From JAWKIJ01 sp041394325 (GTDB lineage Bacteria; Actinomycetota; Acidimicrobiia; Acidimicrobiales; Microtrichaceae), in contig JAWKIJ010000001.1 of assembly GCA_041394325.1 (NCBI GenBank), positions 434,001-498,000 on the forward strand: a stretch of 64,000 nucleotides of DNA, written 5' to 3'. The position numbers were made by a program, and so were the translations under genes. The first letter of the stretch is position 1. Each line of letters opens with the position of its first letter. Below are positions 45,833 through 55,328 of the stretch, in pieces. The notes under the pieces were generated by a model, which had not been told where the DNA came from, ran no database searches, and saw only the letters and a list, made by a program, of their open reading frames with translations.

Positions 45833-47320
45833 TCAGCCGGGCCAGACGATGGACTGCAACTCGCTGTACGCGTGCAGCCCGAAGCTACCGCCGTCACGAC
45901 CGACGCCGGATTGCTTGAAGCCGCCGAAGGGCGCCTCGTGGTTGCGTTGGAGCGAGTTGATGCCGACGTTGCCCGACCGGAGCCGCTTCGCGAGGTCCCA
46001 CGCCCGTCCGGTATCGGCACTGAACACATAGCTGTACAACCCGAAGTCGCTGTCGTTGGCGATCTGGATCGCCTCGTCGGGCTCGTCGAAGGGGACGACC
46101 ACCACGACCGGGCCGAAGATCTCCTCCCGCACCGCCGTCATCTGGTTGGTGGCGCCGGTGATGAGGGTCGGCGCGACGAAGAAGCCGCGCTCGATGTCGG
46201 GACGTCCGCCACCGACGGCGATCTCCGCGCCCTCGTCACGCGCCGACTGGACATAGCCCTCGATACGACCGCGGTGAACTTCGGTGATCACGGGGCCGAC
46301 GACCGTGTCGCGCTCGAGCGGATCGCCCACCTTCAACGCGCCGGCCGCCCGGGTGAGCCCGGCGACGAGCTGGTCGACGATCCCCCGCTGGGCGATGACC
46401 CGTGTCGGCGCGGTGCAGATCTGCCCGGAGTGGAACGCCCACACCGAGCTGATACCCCCGATCGCGGCACGAAGGTCGGCGTCGTCGAACACGATGCACG
46501 CGCCCTTGCCGCCGAGTTCCAACAGCAGCCGCTTCATCTCGCCGCCGGCGACCTCGCCGATCCGACGGCCCACCGCGGTGGAGCCGGTGAAGCTGACCAT
46601 GTCGACGTGCGGTGAGGACACGAGCGCCTCGGACGCTGCGACGTCGGTGCCGCAGGTGACGTTGATGACGCCGGGCGGGAACCCGGCCTCGTGCATCACC
46701 TCCACCAGCTTGATGACCGCCAACGGATCCTGCGGTGCGGGCTTCACCACGACGGTGTTGCCCATCGCCAACGCGGGGCCGATCTTGCCGGCCATGTTGG
46801 TGACCGGGAAGTTGTACGACGTGATACAGCTCACGACCCCCACCGGCGCCCGGTGGCCGACCGCGGAGACGATGCCACCCGGCGCGAGCGCGGTGTTGGG
46901 TACGACCTGAGGTTCGAGGGGGATGATCGGCGACTCGAGCGCACCCCGCGCGTAGCGACGAAAGCGCGCCGACACCTGGGGTACCTGCATGGTCTTGGTG
47001 ACCCGCATCGTGGCGCCGGTCTCGGCCTGCACCAACGGCACGAACTCGTCGCGGCGGCGGTCGTACAGGTCGGCCGCCGCCTCCAACAGTGCGGCCCGCT
47101 CGGCTGCAGGCGTCGCCGACCACGACTCGAACGCCTCGGCCGCGGCGCGGGTCGCGTCGAGGTTCTGCTGGACGCTCGCCTGCGGCGCCAGGCCGACGAC
47201 CTGTTCGGTCGCGGGGTTGACCACCTCGTAGGTGGAGGGTGCCTCGATCCACTCGCCGCCGATGCACACGCGCGCCTCGATGGGCCCGTCGGGTCCGATG
47301 CCCGACCCGTTGCTGCTCAT
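45833..47320 (-). CDS. aldehyde dehydrogenase
   Basis: 495 residues. TSYNFPVTNMAGKIGPALAM near the cofactor site, FTGSTAVGRRI, catalytic Glu in LELGGKGACIV, catalytic Cys in HSGQICTAPTR, EEIFGPVVVVV and a C-terminal FGGFKQSGVGRDGG. NAD(P)-dependent oxidation of an aldehyde to acid; substrate unknown. The ATG at 47320 begins 9 nt after the amidohydrolase stop; the open frame upstream is a shadow of that gene. Confidence 0.93.
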   Translation of the reverse strand: MSSNGSGIGPDGPIEARVCIGGEWIEAPSTYEVVNPATEQVVGLAPQASVQQNLDATRAAAEAFESWSATPAAERAALLEAAADLYDRRRDEFVPLVQAETGATMRVTKTMQVPQVSARFRRYARGALESPIIPLEPQVVPNTALAPGGIVSAVGHRAPVGVVSCITSYNFPVTNMAGKIGPALAMGNTVVVKPAPQDPLAVIKLVEVMHEAGFPPGVINVTCGTDVAASEALVSSPHVDMVSFTGSTAVGRRIGEVAGGEMKRLLLELGGKGACIVFDDADLRAAIGGISSVWAFHSGQICTAPTRVIAQRGIVDQLVAGLTRAAGALKVGDPLERDTVVGPVITEVHRGRIEGYVQSARDEGAEIAVGGGRPDIERGFFVAPTLITGATNQMTAVREEIFGPVVVVVPFDEPDEAIQIANDSDFGLYSYVFSADTGRAWDLAKRLRSGNVGINSLQRNHEAPFGGFKQSGVGRDGGSFGLHAYSELQSIVWPG

Positions 47321-47328
47321 GGGAACCC

Positions 47329-48519
47329 CTACTTGTCGAAGTCGAGGTCGAGCATCCTGATGGCGTTGCCGCGCACCAGCTTGTACACGACGTCGTCGGG
47401 AAGGTTGCCCATCAGCTTGGCGGCGACGTCCTTGGAGTGGGGCCAGGTGCTGTCGGAGTGCGGGTAGTCGGTCTCGAAGCAGATGTTGTCGATCCCTACC
47501 TTCTCGATGTTCTCGAGGCCGTAGACGTCGTCGAAGAAGCAGCCATAGATCTGGCGGTAGTAGTAGGTGGACGGTGGTTCGCTCACCTTGTCCGACACGC
47601 CGCCCCACGCCCGGTTCTCGTCCCACACCTTGTCGGCACGTTCGAGGATGTAGGGGATCCAGCCGATCTGACCCTCGCTGTACGCGAGCTTCAGCGTGGG
47701 GAACTCGGCGAGCCACCCGGAGAACAGCCAGTCGGCCATCGAGCTCATCGCATTGCCGAACGTCAGAGTCGAGCCCACCGCTGCGGGGGCGTCGGTGGAG
47801 GTGGAGGGCATCCGCGACGACGAGCCGATGTGCATGTTGATCACGGTGCCGGTCTCGGCGCACGCCCGGAACAGCGGACGCCAGTGGTCGGTGTGGATCG
47901 ACGGCAGGTCGAGGTAGGCGGGGATCTCGCTGAAGCACACCGCACGGACGCCGCGCGCGGCGTTGCGGTGGATCTCGGCCGCGGCGAGTTCGGGATCCCA
48001 GAGCTGGATGATGATCAGCGGGATCAGTCGGCCCCCGGAGTCGCCGCACCACTCCTCGACCATCCAGTCGTTGTAGGCCTTGACGCACAGGTCGGCGAGC
48101 TCCATGTCGGAGGCCTCCTTGAACGTCTGGCCGCAGAACCGCGGGAACGACGGGAAGCACATCTGCGCCTCGGTGTGGTTCACGTCCATGTCGGCCAGGC
48201 GTGCCACAGGATCCCAACAGCCCTTGCGCATCTCCTCGTACGTGATGCCGACGACCTTGACCTCGTCGCGGTCGAAACCCGCCGCGGCGGACAGGCGCGT
48301 CTGGGGGATCTTCTTGTCCTCGTAGACCCACCAGTCGCACAGGTCGCCGTCGTCGCCGGGCTCGTAGCTGAACACCCCGCCGACGAACTGCATGTGGCCA
48401 CGTTCGGTGACCACGCGGGGGCCGACGTCGCGATACTTCTCGGGCAGGCGGTCCTGCCAGACGTTGCGGTGCTCGATCACGTGGTCGTCCACCGAGATGA
48501 GCTTCGGGAAATCCTCCAT
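47329..48519 (-). CDS. amidohydrolase family metal-dependent hydrolase/decarboxylase
   Basis: 396 residues, amidohydrolase_2 (ACMSD-like) type. N-terminal LISVDDHVIEHRNVW supplies the first metal ligands in modified form (DDH), NMHIGSSSRMP the central His, and GIDNICFETDYPHSDSTWPHS the C-terminal Asp/His set. Such proteins hydrolyse or decarboxylate aromatic or cyclic acids. The ATG at 48519 follows AGGAGGA and is preferred to the TTG at 48525. First gene of the four-gene operon; the TCTGACGG palindrome lies 38 bp upstream. Confidence 0.9.
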   Translation of the reverse strand: MEDFPKLISVDDHVIEHRNVWQDRLPEKYRDVGPRVVTERGHMQFVGGVFSYEPGDDGDLCDWWVYEDKKIPQTRLSAAAGFDRDEVKVVGITYEEMRKGCWDPVARLADMDVNHTEAQMCFPSFPRFCGQTFKEASDMELADLCVKAYNDWMVEEWCGDSGGRLIPLIIIQLWDPELAAAEIHRNAARGVRAVCFSEIPAYLDLPSIHTDHWRPLFRACAETGTVINMHIGSSSRMPSTSTDAPAAVGSTLTFGNAMSSMADWLFSGWLAEFPTLKLAYSEGQIGWIPYILERADKVWDENRAWGGVSDKVSEPPSTYYYRQIYGCFFDDVYGLENIEKVGIDNICFETDYPHSDSTWPHSKDVAAKLMGNLPDDVVYKLVRGNAIRMLDLDFDK

Positions 48520-48556
48520 GCGCAAATCCTCCTCGCGCGGAGCGTACTCCCCTGAA

Positions 48557-48573
48557 TCTGACGGTGTGTCAGA
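48557..48573. promoter_or_regulatory. TCTGACGGnnnGTCAGA palindrome, site 2
   Basis: TCTGACGGTGTGTCAGA, with the same 6-bp arms and constant GG as sites 1 and 3, between the amidohydrolase start and the DUF5658 stop. Likely operator of the amidohydrolase-ALDH-ADH-cyclase operon. Confidence 0.76.
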
Positions 48574-48585
48574 AACGGTCCGACG

Positions 48586-49017
48586 TCAGTGAAGGACGGT
48601 GAACAGGACCCCGAGGTTCCAGCCCACGATCCCGGTGTACACGAGGACCACGACGGCGACCGCGGCGTCCGCGAGCCTCGACCTGGGCGGCGCCGCGAAC
48701 AGGAGCGCCGAGGCCAGCAGCGACACGATCGTCTTGAGCAACAGCGCCCTGACCGGGTTGCCCATGACGGGCTCCATCAGCGGATTGGCCTCTCGGCCAC
48801 CGGAGCCGAGGATGATTCGGGTCACGACGACGTCCGCGAGGTTGAGCGAGACCAACCCGATCGCGAGCAACGACCGGCGCATCGAGATCGCACGGACCCG
48901 ATGCGGCGCCGCCTCGGTGATGTCGGTCGATGGAGCGCCGATCGGCGTCTCCGGCGTGAGTTGCCGCACTGCGCAACCGTACGTACGCGCGCCGCGTGAA
49001 ACAACCTGAAAGTTCAT
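48586..49017 (-). CDS. DUF5658 family membrane protein
   Basis: 143 residues with three predicted helices at the C-terminus: LLAIGLVSLNLADVVVTRIIL, then a conserved GGREANPLMEPVMGNP loop, LLLKTIVSLLASALLF and AVVVLVYTGIVGWNLGVLF. The NLAD...T.....G..E.NP pattern is that of DUF5658. Function unknown. ATG at 49017 chosen; the longer frame to 49200 has no matching start signal and would overlap the divergent lipoprotein gene. Confidence 0.72.
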   Translation of the reverse strand: MNFQVVSRGARTYGCAVRQLTPETPIGAPSTDITEAAPHRVRAISMRRSLLAIGLVSLNLADVVVTRIILGSGGREANPLMEPVMGNPVRALLLKTIVSLLASALLFAAPPRSRLADAAVAVVVLVYTGIVGWNLGVLFTVLH

Positions 49018-49163
49018 CACGCAGCGCAGGAGTGCGGACGCCGGCGCGGTCGGGATGAGGAGGTGCGTGAAGCGACCTGGGAGGGGGACCGGTTGAATCC
49101 TGGCGATCACACGATAGATTCGCGGTTGCTTCCCCGGCTCTCGATCGGTGCCGGAGGTAGGCA

Positions 49164-50699
49164 ATGACACCACAGGCGGACCGGACCGACCGGCGAGCAC
49201 GGGTCCGGGGGGTTCTCGCCGTCGCCGCGATCATGATCGCGGCGGGCTGCACTCCGAACCAACCGGGCACTCCCACCGACGACGACCAGTCGACGGCGCG
49301 AAACGTCCGCGTCGAACTCGTCGCGGGGGGTGCGGCACTCACCTGGGACGCGTCACCGGAGGTGTCCTCCTTCGAGGTCGACTGGCGCCGGGTCGGCACC
49401 ACCACATGGTCGTCGACCACCGTCACGGGCCGACACGCTCTCGTGACCGGCCAGGTCGACTACGCGAGCTACGAGTACCGGGTCCGGGCAGCGCCGAGCC
49501 CCGCGACACCGGAACCGGGATGGAGCGGGACCAAGGTCGGCACCTTCTACCGGATGACCCTGCCGGTGATCTCGATCGACACCGGCAGTACACCGATCGT
49601 CTCCAAGGACGACTACGTCGACGGTCGATTCACCCTCGACCCCAACGGCGCCACCGCGACCGCCCTGTCGGGGGACCTCGAGATCAAGGGTCGTGGTAAC
49701 ACCACCTGGGACCAGCCGAAGAAGCCCTACCGCGTAAAGCTCGCCACCAAGGCTCCACTGCTGGGCATGCCCTCGAGCAGGCACTGGGTCCTACTGGCGA
49801 ACTACGCGGACCAGTCACAGATCCGTACCACCTCCGCCCAGGCGATGGCCTCGATGACGTCCATCCCGTGGTCACCCCGCTCCGCCATGGCCGAACTGGT
49901 GCTCAACGGGCAATACCAGGGCGTCTACCAGGTCATCGAACAGATCCGGATCGATCCCCAGCGCGTCGACATCGACGAGATGGAACCCGCCGACATCACC
50001 GGCGGCGCGCTCACGGGTGGCTACCTCTTCGAGGTCGACTTCCGCAACGAACCCGGATCGCGCAACACCCCCAGAGGTGCACAGATACTGGTCAAGGAGC
50101 CCGACGAGTTGGCTCCCGAACAGGACGCCTACGTCGATTCGGTGCTACAGCGGTTCGAGGCTGCCCTGTTCGCCCCCAACTTCGCCGACCCCGCCGAGGG
50201 CTACCGCCGCTACGTCGACATCGACTCGCTGGTGGACTCGTACCTGGTCTCGGAGTTCACCATGCAGGTGGATGCGTTCTACAGCAGCACCTACTTCTAC
50301 AAACCACGCGGCGACGAGCGGTTCCACTTCGGGCCGATGTGGGACTTCGACATGTCCCAGGCGCCGACGACCGATCTGCTGGTCAACCCATGGCCGCCGG
50401 ATATGGCGTGGGTGCGCAACCCGTTGATCAGCTTCAACCGGGGCGGCGCGTCCGTGTGGCTGGCACGCCTGTTCCAGGACCCGACCTTCGTCACGGCCGT
50501 CCACGACCGGTGGCAACAGCTCAAGGACCCGTTCCTCGCGCAGGTGGAGGCGATGGACGACATCCAGGGGCCGCTCATGCCCGCCATCACCGTCGACGCC
50601 GTCCGCTGGAACCGCGGCTCGCTCCGCACCTACCACTACGCCGCCAACATCCAGACGTGGATGCGCCAACGGTGGAACTGGATGAACGCCACGATGTGA
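49164..50699 (+). CDS. lipoprotein with fibronectin-III-like and CotH kinase domains
   Basis: 511 residues. The signal peptide ends in IAAGC. Residues ~45-125 look like an FN3 domain (VELVAGGAALTWDASP, YASYEYRVRA). The CotH kinase domain has GNTTWDQPKKPYRVKL (ATP loop), WVLLANYADQS, YQGVYQVIEQIRID and FGPMWDFDMSQ with the metal-binding DFD. CotH kinases phosphorylate spore-coat or secreted proteins in other bacteria; the target here is unknown. GGAGG precedes the ATG. Confidence 0.88.
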   Translation: MTPQADRTDRRARVRGVLAVAAIMIAAGCTPNQPGTPTDDDQSTARNVRVELVAGGAALTWDASPEVSSFEVDWRRVGTTTWSSTTVTGRHALVTGQVDYASYEYRVRAAPSPATPEPGWSGTKVGTFYRMTLPVISIDTGSTPIVSKDDYVDGRFTLDPNGATATALSGDLEIKGRGNTTWDQPKKPYRVKLATKAPLLGMPSSRHWVLLANYADQSQIRTTSAQAMASMTSIPWSPRSAMAELVLNGQYQGVYQVIEQIRIDPQRVDIDEMEPADITGGALTGGYLFEVDFRNEPGSRNTPRGAQILVKEPDELAPEQDAYVDSVLQRFEAALFAPNFADPAEGYRRYVDIDSLVDSYLVSEFTMQVDAFYSSTYFYKPRGDERFHFGPMWDFDMSQAPTTDLLVNPWPPDMAWVRNPLISFNRGGASVWLARLFQDPTFVTAVHDRWQQLKDPFLAQVEAMDDIQGPLMPAITVDAVRWNRGSLRTYHYAANIQTWMRQRWNWMNATM

Positions 50700-50728
50700 T
50701 CACGGCGACGTGACTATCGTTCGCGGAC

Positions 50729-51154
50729 ATGACACGCGGTCCCGACGTCCTCGCGCCGTTCCGGAACATCCCGCTCTCCCGTGAGTGCAGCGACGCCGAG
50801 CTCCGCCAGGTGGACGGCGTCGCCGACGAGGTCCGCCTCGACGAAGGTCTCACGCTCGTGACCCAAGGTTCCCCGGGACGGGAGTTCGTCGTCATCGTCG
50901 AAGGCTCCGCGGACGTCGTTCGCGACGGCGAGACCGTGGCGACCCTCGGTCCGGGTGACCACTTCGGTGAGCTCGCCCTGCTCATCGACCATCCCCGCAA
51001 CGCCTCGGTCGTCGCGACCACCCCGCTGGTCGCCCAGGTGATCGAGCGGCGGGCCTTCGACGCCGTGCTCGACGCGTCACCGCACCTGACGAGGAACCTG
51101 CTGACCTCGCTGGCGCATCGGCTCAGCGAGTTCGACGAGCAACGAGGCCACTGA
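50729..51154 (+). CDS. stand-alone cyclic-nucleotide-binding domain protein
   Basis: 141 residues. A single cNMP-binding barrel: LVTQGSPGREFVVIVEGSADV and the phosphate-binding cassette GDHFGELALLIDHPRNASVVA, which has Arg and Ser in the cAMP-contact positions. No DNA-binding helix-turn-helix follows. 29 nt after the CotH gene in the same direction, so the two may be cotranscribed. Role unknown; possibly a sensor subunit or adaptor. Confidence 0.85.
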   Translation: MTRGPDVLAPFRNIPLSRECSDAELRQVDGVADEVRLDEGLTLVTQGSPGREFVVIVEGSADVVRDGETVATLGPGDHFGELALLIDHPRNASVVATTPLVAQVIERRAFDAVLDASPHLTRNLLTSLAHRLSEFDEQRGH

Positions 51155-51158
51155 CCCC

Positions 51159-52085
51159 TCAGGCCACACTCGGCCACACCTGGGTCGAGAAGCGCTCGAT
51201 CTGCTCGACGAGGTCGTCGGCACCCGAGGCCGCGAAGCGCAACTGGAGATGGTTGGCACCGACGACCGCGTAGCGTCGGAGGCGCTCGACGATCCGGTCA
51301 GGTTCCCCCACGAGCGTGTGCGGTGGCAGGTCGAAGTCGGCATCGCCGATCCGGAGCGGTTCCACCTGGATGCCCATGTCCAGAGGCTCCGCACCGGTGG
51401 CGCGGCGGGCCTCGCGCATCTCGTCGATCGCGGCGCGCATCCCCATCTTCGGCGGCCCCTGGGGGAGCCAGCCGTCGCCGAGCTCGACGGCGCGGCGCAT
51501 CGCCCGTGCCGAGGACCCGCCCACCCAGATCGGGGGTCCACCGGGACGACTCGGCATCGGCTCGATGCGTGCAACGGTGCCGGAACGGCGCACCTCGCCG
51601 GTTGCGAACGCGGTGCGCACCGTGGCGATCACCCGGTCGAGATCGTCACCGCGGCCGGCGAAGTCCTGGCCGAGCAACTCGAACTCCTCCTCGAGATGGC
51701 CCGCACCGACGCCGAGGATGACCCGCCCACCCGACAGCGCGTCCAGCGTCGCGTACGCCTTCGCGGTGACCGGCGCCGGGCGCAGCGGGAGCACCGCCAC
51801 ATGGCTCATCAGGTGCACGTGTTCGGTTCGGCCCGCCAGCCAGCCGAGGGTCGCCACCGTGTCGTACCAGACCGCTCCCATCACGTCGTCGTGCGGCCGG
51901 GGGATGGCGACGTGATCGCAGACCGCCACGTAGAACGCTCCCCCACGATCAGCCGCCTCGGCGATCCGGGCGAGCTCCCGAGGTCCCGACCGGTGCTCCC
52001 AGGGTTGGACGAACGCTCTGCTCTGGGACTGCACCGGCAGCTGCATCCCCCAGACGAGCGCCCCATCGGGGACGATCCCGGCCAT
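51159..52085 (-). CDS. LLM-class F420-dependent oxidoreductase
   Basis: 308 residues, luciferase-like TIM barrel. Motifs: FYVAVCDHVAIPRPHD, ATLGWLAGRTEHVHLMSHVAVLPLRPAPVTAKAYATLDALSGGRVILGVGAGHLEEEFE and GPPIWVGGSSARAMRRAVELGDGWLP. In actinobacteria this subgroup mostly uses F420; the cofactor is inferred. The ATG at 52085 has AAAGGAG nearby and is preferred to a longer start at 52259. Convergent with the cNMP-binding gene, 4 bp apart. Confidence 0.88.
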   Translation of the reverse strand: MAGIVPDGALVWGMQLPVQSQSRAFVQPWEHRSGPRELARIAEAADRGGAFYVAVCDHVAIPRPHDDVMGAVWYDTVATLGWLAGRTEHVHLMSHVAVLPLRPAPVTAKAYATLDALSGGRVILGVGAGHLEEEFELLGQDFAGRGDDLDRVIATVRTAFATGEVRRSGTVARIEPMPSRPGGPPIWVGGSSARAMRRAVELGDGWLPQGPPKMGMRAAIDEMREARRATGAEPLDMGIQVEPLRIGDADFDLPPHTLVGEPDRIVERLRRYAVVGANHLQLRFAASGADDLVEQIERFSTQVWPSVA

Positions 52086-52173
52086 GTGGGCTCCTTTCGT
52101 CGCCGCCGACCCGCGACGGATCCGTGGCCCGTGGATAGCAGACCGGCGATCACCGCGGCGCGAGACTCCGGCG

Positions 52174-53254
52174 GTGGACCTCGACCGGCTCTCGGAGCGG
52201 TTCGTCACGTTCGCGGAGGTCGAGTGTGCCGACCAACCGTTGTACGCCGCCCTGTGCAACGGGCTCGCGACCCACCGACCCCTCCTGGCGGACTTGTTGC
52301 TCGCCGCCCCCGGTCAGTGGCGACCGAGCCTGCTCCTGGCCGCGTTGCACGACCTCGTGATGCGGTTCCCCCGCGAACCCTTCGCCCGCCTCTATCCCTC
52401 CGTCGGCGGTGCGTTCGACCGCGACACCGATCCGATGGAGCTCCTCGAACCGTTCGTCGCGGGGCACCGCGACGAGTTGTCGTCGATCCTCACGACCCGT
52501 TCGATCCAGACCAACGAGCCGAACCGGTCGTGTCTGTGGTGGATTGCATGGCGTGCCGCCGCGGCCGATGTCGCGGATCTCCCGATCAGCTTGGTCGAAC
52601 TCGGCCCCTCCGCGGGCCTCAACCTGGTGGCCGACCGGTACCGCATCGCGTTCGGCGACACGGTTCGGGGGGACCCGGCCTCACCGGTTCGGCTCGCCTG
52701 CGAGTTGCGGAACGGTCGGCGTTGGTTGGACGCCCCGTCGCCCGACATCGTCGAACGTGTGGGGCTCGACACCGATCCGGTGGACCTCGCCGATCCCGAT
52801 GGGCTCCGATGGCTGCGAGCCTGCCTGTGGCCCGAGCAACCCGAGCGCCGGAGTCGATTCGACGATGCGGTCTCCCGGTTCCTCGCCGATCCCGACCCAC
52901 CGACCATGCTGGGTGGCAACGCGGCGACCGACCTCGCGGCACTCCTGGCCGGGCTTCGCGACGACACCCATGTGGTCGTGTACAACTCGTGGGCCATGAC
53001 CTACCTGCCACGCGACCGGCGTCCCGTCGTCGAGGCGACGCTCGCTGCACTGGGGTCGACCCGGCCCGTCACCTGGATCAGCGCGGAGGCCGACGGGGTC
53101 CTCGATTGGATCCCCGCCGACCCCGCCGGCGTGTCGTTGGCCCACACGGTGGTGGGTATGGCCCGCTGGCGTGACGGCGTACGACGTGACGAACGTCGCA
53201 CACTGCCATCCGCATCTCGGTTGGCTCGAATGGTTCGACCAACCGCTGCGTTGA
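52174..53254 (+). CDS. DUF2332 family protein (C-terminal frameshift)
   Basis: About 360 residues. DUF2332 pattern: FVTFAEVECADQPLYAALCNG at the start, ALHDLVMR, TNEPNRS, LVELGPSAGLNLVADRYRIAF, VVVYNSWAMTYLP and, in the shifted frame, NVAHCHPHLGWLEWFDQPLR before a TGA at 53252-53254. The GPSAGLNL motif looks like a methyltransferase-type glycine loop, but function is unknown. The frame shifts near 53180; without it the product would run on to 53292 with unrelated residues. GTG start at 52174. Confidence 0.8.
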
Positions 53255-53266
53255 CGCCGAGCCCTC

Positions 53267-53953
53267 TCAGGCGGTGGGCGCCGTCACCGTGAGGTGGCTG
53301 TAGGCGACGATGCCACGGAGGAGATCGCCCAGCGCCGCGTTCAGTTCGCCGACGGTCTGGTCGAACCTCGCCCGGGTGCCTGCGGGGTCGGCATTGAACG
53401 AGTCGGGAGTGATGGAACTCACGATGCCGGCCGCGGTGTCCACATGGGCCTTGGAGCTCGCGACGAGCGCCTCCACCTCGGTCGTGTCGGCACCGTCGGC
53501 CTTCTTCTGGGCGATCATCGGGTCGAAGCGGTCGAATGCGTTACCGAACTCGTCGATGCGCACCGAGGCGAACAACTGCGGGATCACCACCGCGTACACC
53601 CGGTTGTCCTGGTAGATCGCCTGGCACGCCGTCCGGACGGCGCTCGTCGTGTGGGCGTTGTTCAGCGCCGGACGGTTGACGTCGGACAGATGCGCCTGCA
53701 CCTCGTCGATCCCGGCGATCTCGGCGGCCTTCTGCTCGGCCGTCAGACGCTTGACCTGGGCGATCCGCTGCTCGGAGATGGCGAGGACGAACAGTCGCTC
53801 GTTGATCGCCTGGTTGCAGCGGGTCTTCGTGTAGATGTTCACGGCCCGCCGAGCCGGGGATGCCCCGGCGGGGACGATGGACGGGCCGGCGACACCGAGT
53901 CCCATTCCGAGGACGCTCGTGGCGGCCAGCATGCGAATCGATCGGGTCTTCAT
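53267..53953 (-). CDS. secreted helical protein of unknown function
   Basis: 228 residues. Clear signal peptide: MKTRSIRMLAATSVLGMGLGVAGPSIVPAGASPA. The mature part is helical with two Cys (TRCNQAINERL, RTACQAIYQ), an Ala/Lys-rich region and repeated hydrophobic heptads, suggesting a coiled helical bundle stabilised by one disulfide. No family is recognised. The ATG at 53953 is preceded by AAGAAGG; a longer open frame upstream lacks signals. The stop lies 13 bp past the convergent DUF2332 end. Confidence 0.72.
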   Translation of the reverse strand: MKTRSIRMLAATSVLGMGLGVAGPSIVPAGASPARRAVNIYTKTRCNQAINERLFVLAISEQRIAQVKRLTAEQKAAEIAGIDEVQAHLSDVNRPALNNAHTTSAVRTACQAIYQDNRVYAVVIPQLFASVRIDEFGNAFDRFDPMIAQKKADGADTTEVEALVASSKAHVDTAAGIVSSITPDSFNADPAGTRARFDQTVGELNAALGDLLRGIVAYSHLTVTAPTA

Positions 53954-54134
53954 GGTTCGTACCTTCTTCAGGATGGTCGGTCGGTTGACCATCCCGTTAT
54001 CGCCCGGCGTTGTGAGGGGACTGTGAGCCCGGCGACAGGATCCTGTGATCAAGTCTCCGAGCACCGCAGGGCGCGTCGCCCCGGCGTCGTGGCCCCCCGT
54101 GCCCGGCCTCCGGGACCCGCCGGTGCCCGCCGCT

Positions 54135-55328
54135 TCAGCCGAGGCGGTTGCCGAAGATCCCGACGAAGCTGACCATCTCGCCCGGGTAGCCGCCCAGGTT
54201 GTGGGTCAGCGCGAGGCCACGGTCGGCGGTGGAGATCGCCCGCTCCGCGGGGGCCTCGCCGCGGAGTTGCAGCCACGCTTCGAAGATCATGCGCAGCCCC
54301 GACGCACCCACGGGGTGGCCGAAGCTCTTGAGGCCGCCGTCGCAGTTGACGGGGAGCTCACCACCCAGGTCGAACACACCGGCGTTGACGTCTCGCCACG
54401 CCTCGCCGCGCTTGGCGAACCCGAGGTCCTCCATGAGCACGAGCTCGGTCGGCGTGAAGCAGTCGTGGACCTCGGCCATGGCCAGTTCGTGCAGCGGGTC
54501 GGTGATCCCGGCCTGCTGATACGCATCGTTGGCCGCCGCCTCGCACTCGCGGAAGGTCGTGTAGTCGTAGGTGGAGTCGATGAGCCCCGACCCGTTGCCG
54601 GCCACGAACGACAGCGCCTTCACGTAGAGCGGCTTGTCGGTGTAGCGCTCGGCGTCCTCGGCCCGGCACACGATCGCGGCGGCCGAGCCGTCGGCCACAC
54701 CGGCGCAGTCCATCACCGAGAGCTGGCCGGCGACCGCGGCCATCTTGCAGATGGCGTCCACGTCCATCTCGCGGCGGTACATGGCGCGGGGGTTGAGCGA
54801 TCCGTTGTGGTGGTTCTTGGAGGCGATGCGGGCCACGGTTCGGCGGAGCTCGTCGGGGTCGACGCCGTACTTCTCGGCATATGCCGGCAGCACCAGGCTG
54901 AACATCGCCGCAGCCGTGAGCGTGCGGCTGGTGCCGTCGTTGGGGATGGGAAAGGCGTTGAGGCCCTGGTAGCCCGAGTCCTTGACCTTCTCCACGCCGA
55001 GGGCCATCGCCGTGTCGAATGCGCCGGACGCGACCGCGTAGCAGGCCTGGCGCAACGCCTCCGAGCCCGTGGCGCAGAAGTTCTCGACCCTGCTCACCGG
55101 CTTGTTCTGCAACTTCAACGCGGAGGCCATCGGCACACCCGACATCGCCGACTGCGCGGTACCGAACCAGTACGCGTCGATCTGGTCCTTGTCGAGGCCG
55201 GCGGAGGAGAACGTCTCCTTCGCCGCGTCGACCATCAGGTCGTCGGCGCCCTTGTCCCAGTGCTCACGGAACGGTGTGCAGCCCATCCCGATGATGGCGA
55301 CGCGGTCCTTGATGCCGTGACTGCTCAT
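54135..55328 (-). CDS. thiolase (lipid-transfer/SCP2-thiolase-like acetyl-CoA acetyltransferase)
   Basis: 397 residues. The nucleophile Cys is in ENFCATGSEAL; His in NCDGGLKSFGHPVGASG; EVHDCFTPTELVLMEDLG matches the SCP2/Ltp-thiolase group, in which the last Cys motif of degradative thiolases is replaced (here ALTHNLGGYPG). Probably the last step of a beta-oxidation or retro-aldol side-chain cleavage. Its partners in known systems are DUF35/OB-fold proteins, and the overlapping upstream gene carries such a C-terminus. ATG at 55328 overlaps the upstream stop (ATGA). Confidence 0.88.
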   Translation of the reverse strand: MSSHGIKDRVAIIGMGCTPFREHWDKGADDLMVDAAKETFSSAGLDKDQIDAYWFGTAQSAMSGVPMASALKLQNKPVSRVENFCATGSEALRQACYAVASGAFDTAMALGVEKVKDSGYQGLNAFPIPNDGTSRTLTAAAMFSLVLPAYAEKYGVDPDELRRTVARIASKNHHNGSLNPRAMYRREMDVDAICKMAAVAGQLSVMDCAGVADGSAAAIVCRAEDAERYTDKPLYVKALSFVAGNGSGLIDSTYDYTTFRECEAAANDAYQQAGITDPLHELAMAEVHDCFTPTELVLMEDLGFAKRGEAWRDVNAGVFDLGGELPVNCDGGLKSFGHPVGASGLRMIFEAWLQLRGEAPAERAISTADRGLALTHNLGGYPGEMVSFVGIFGNRLG

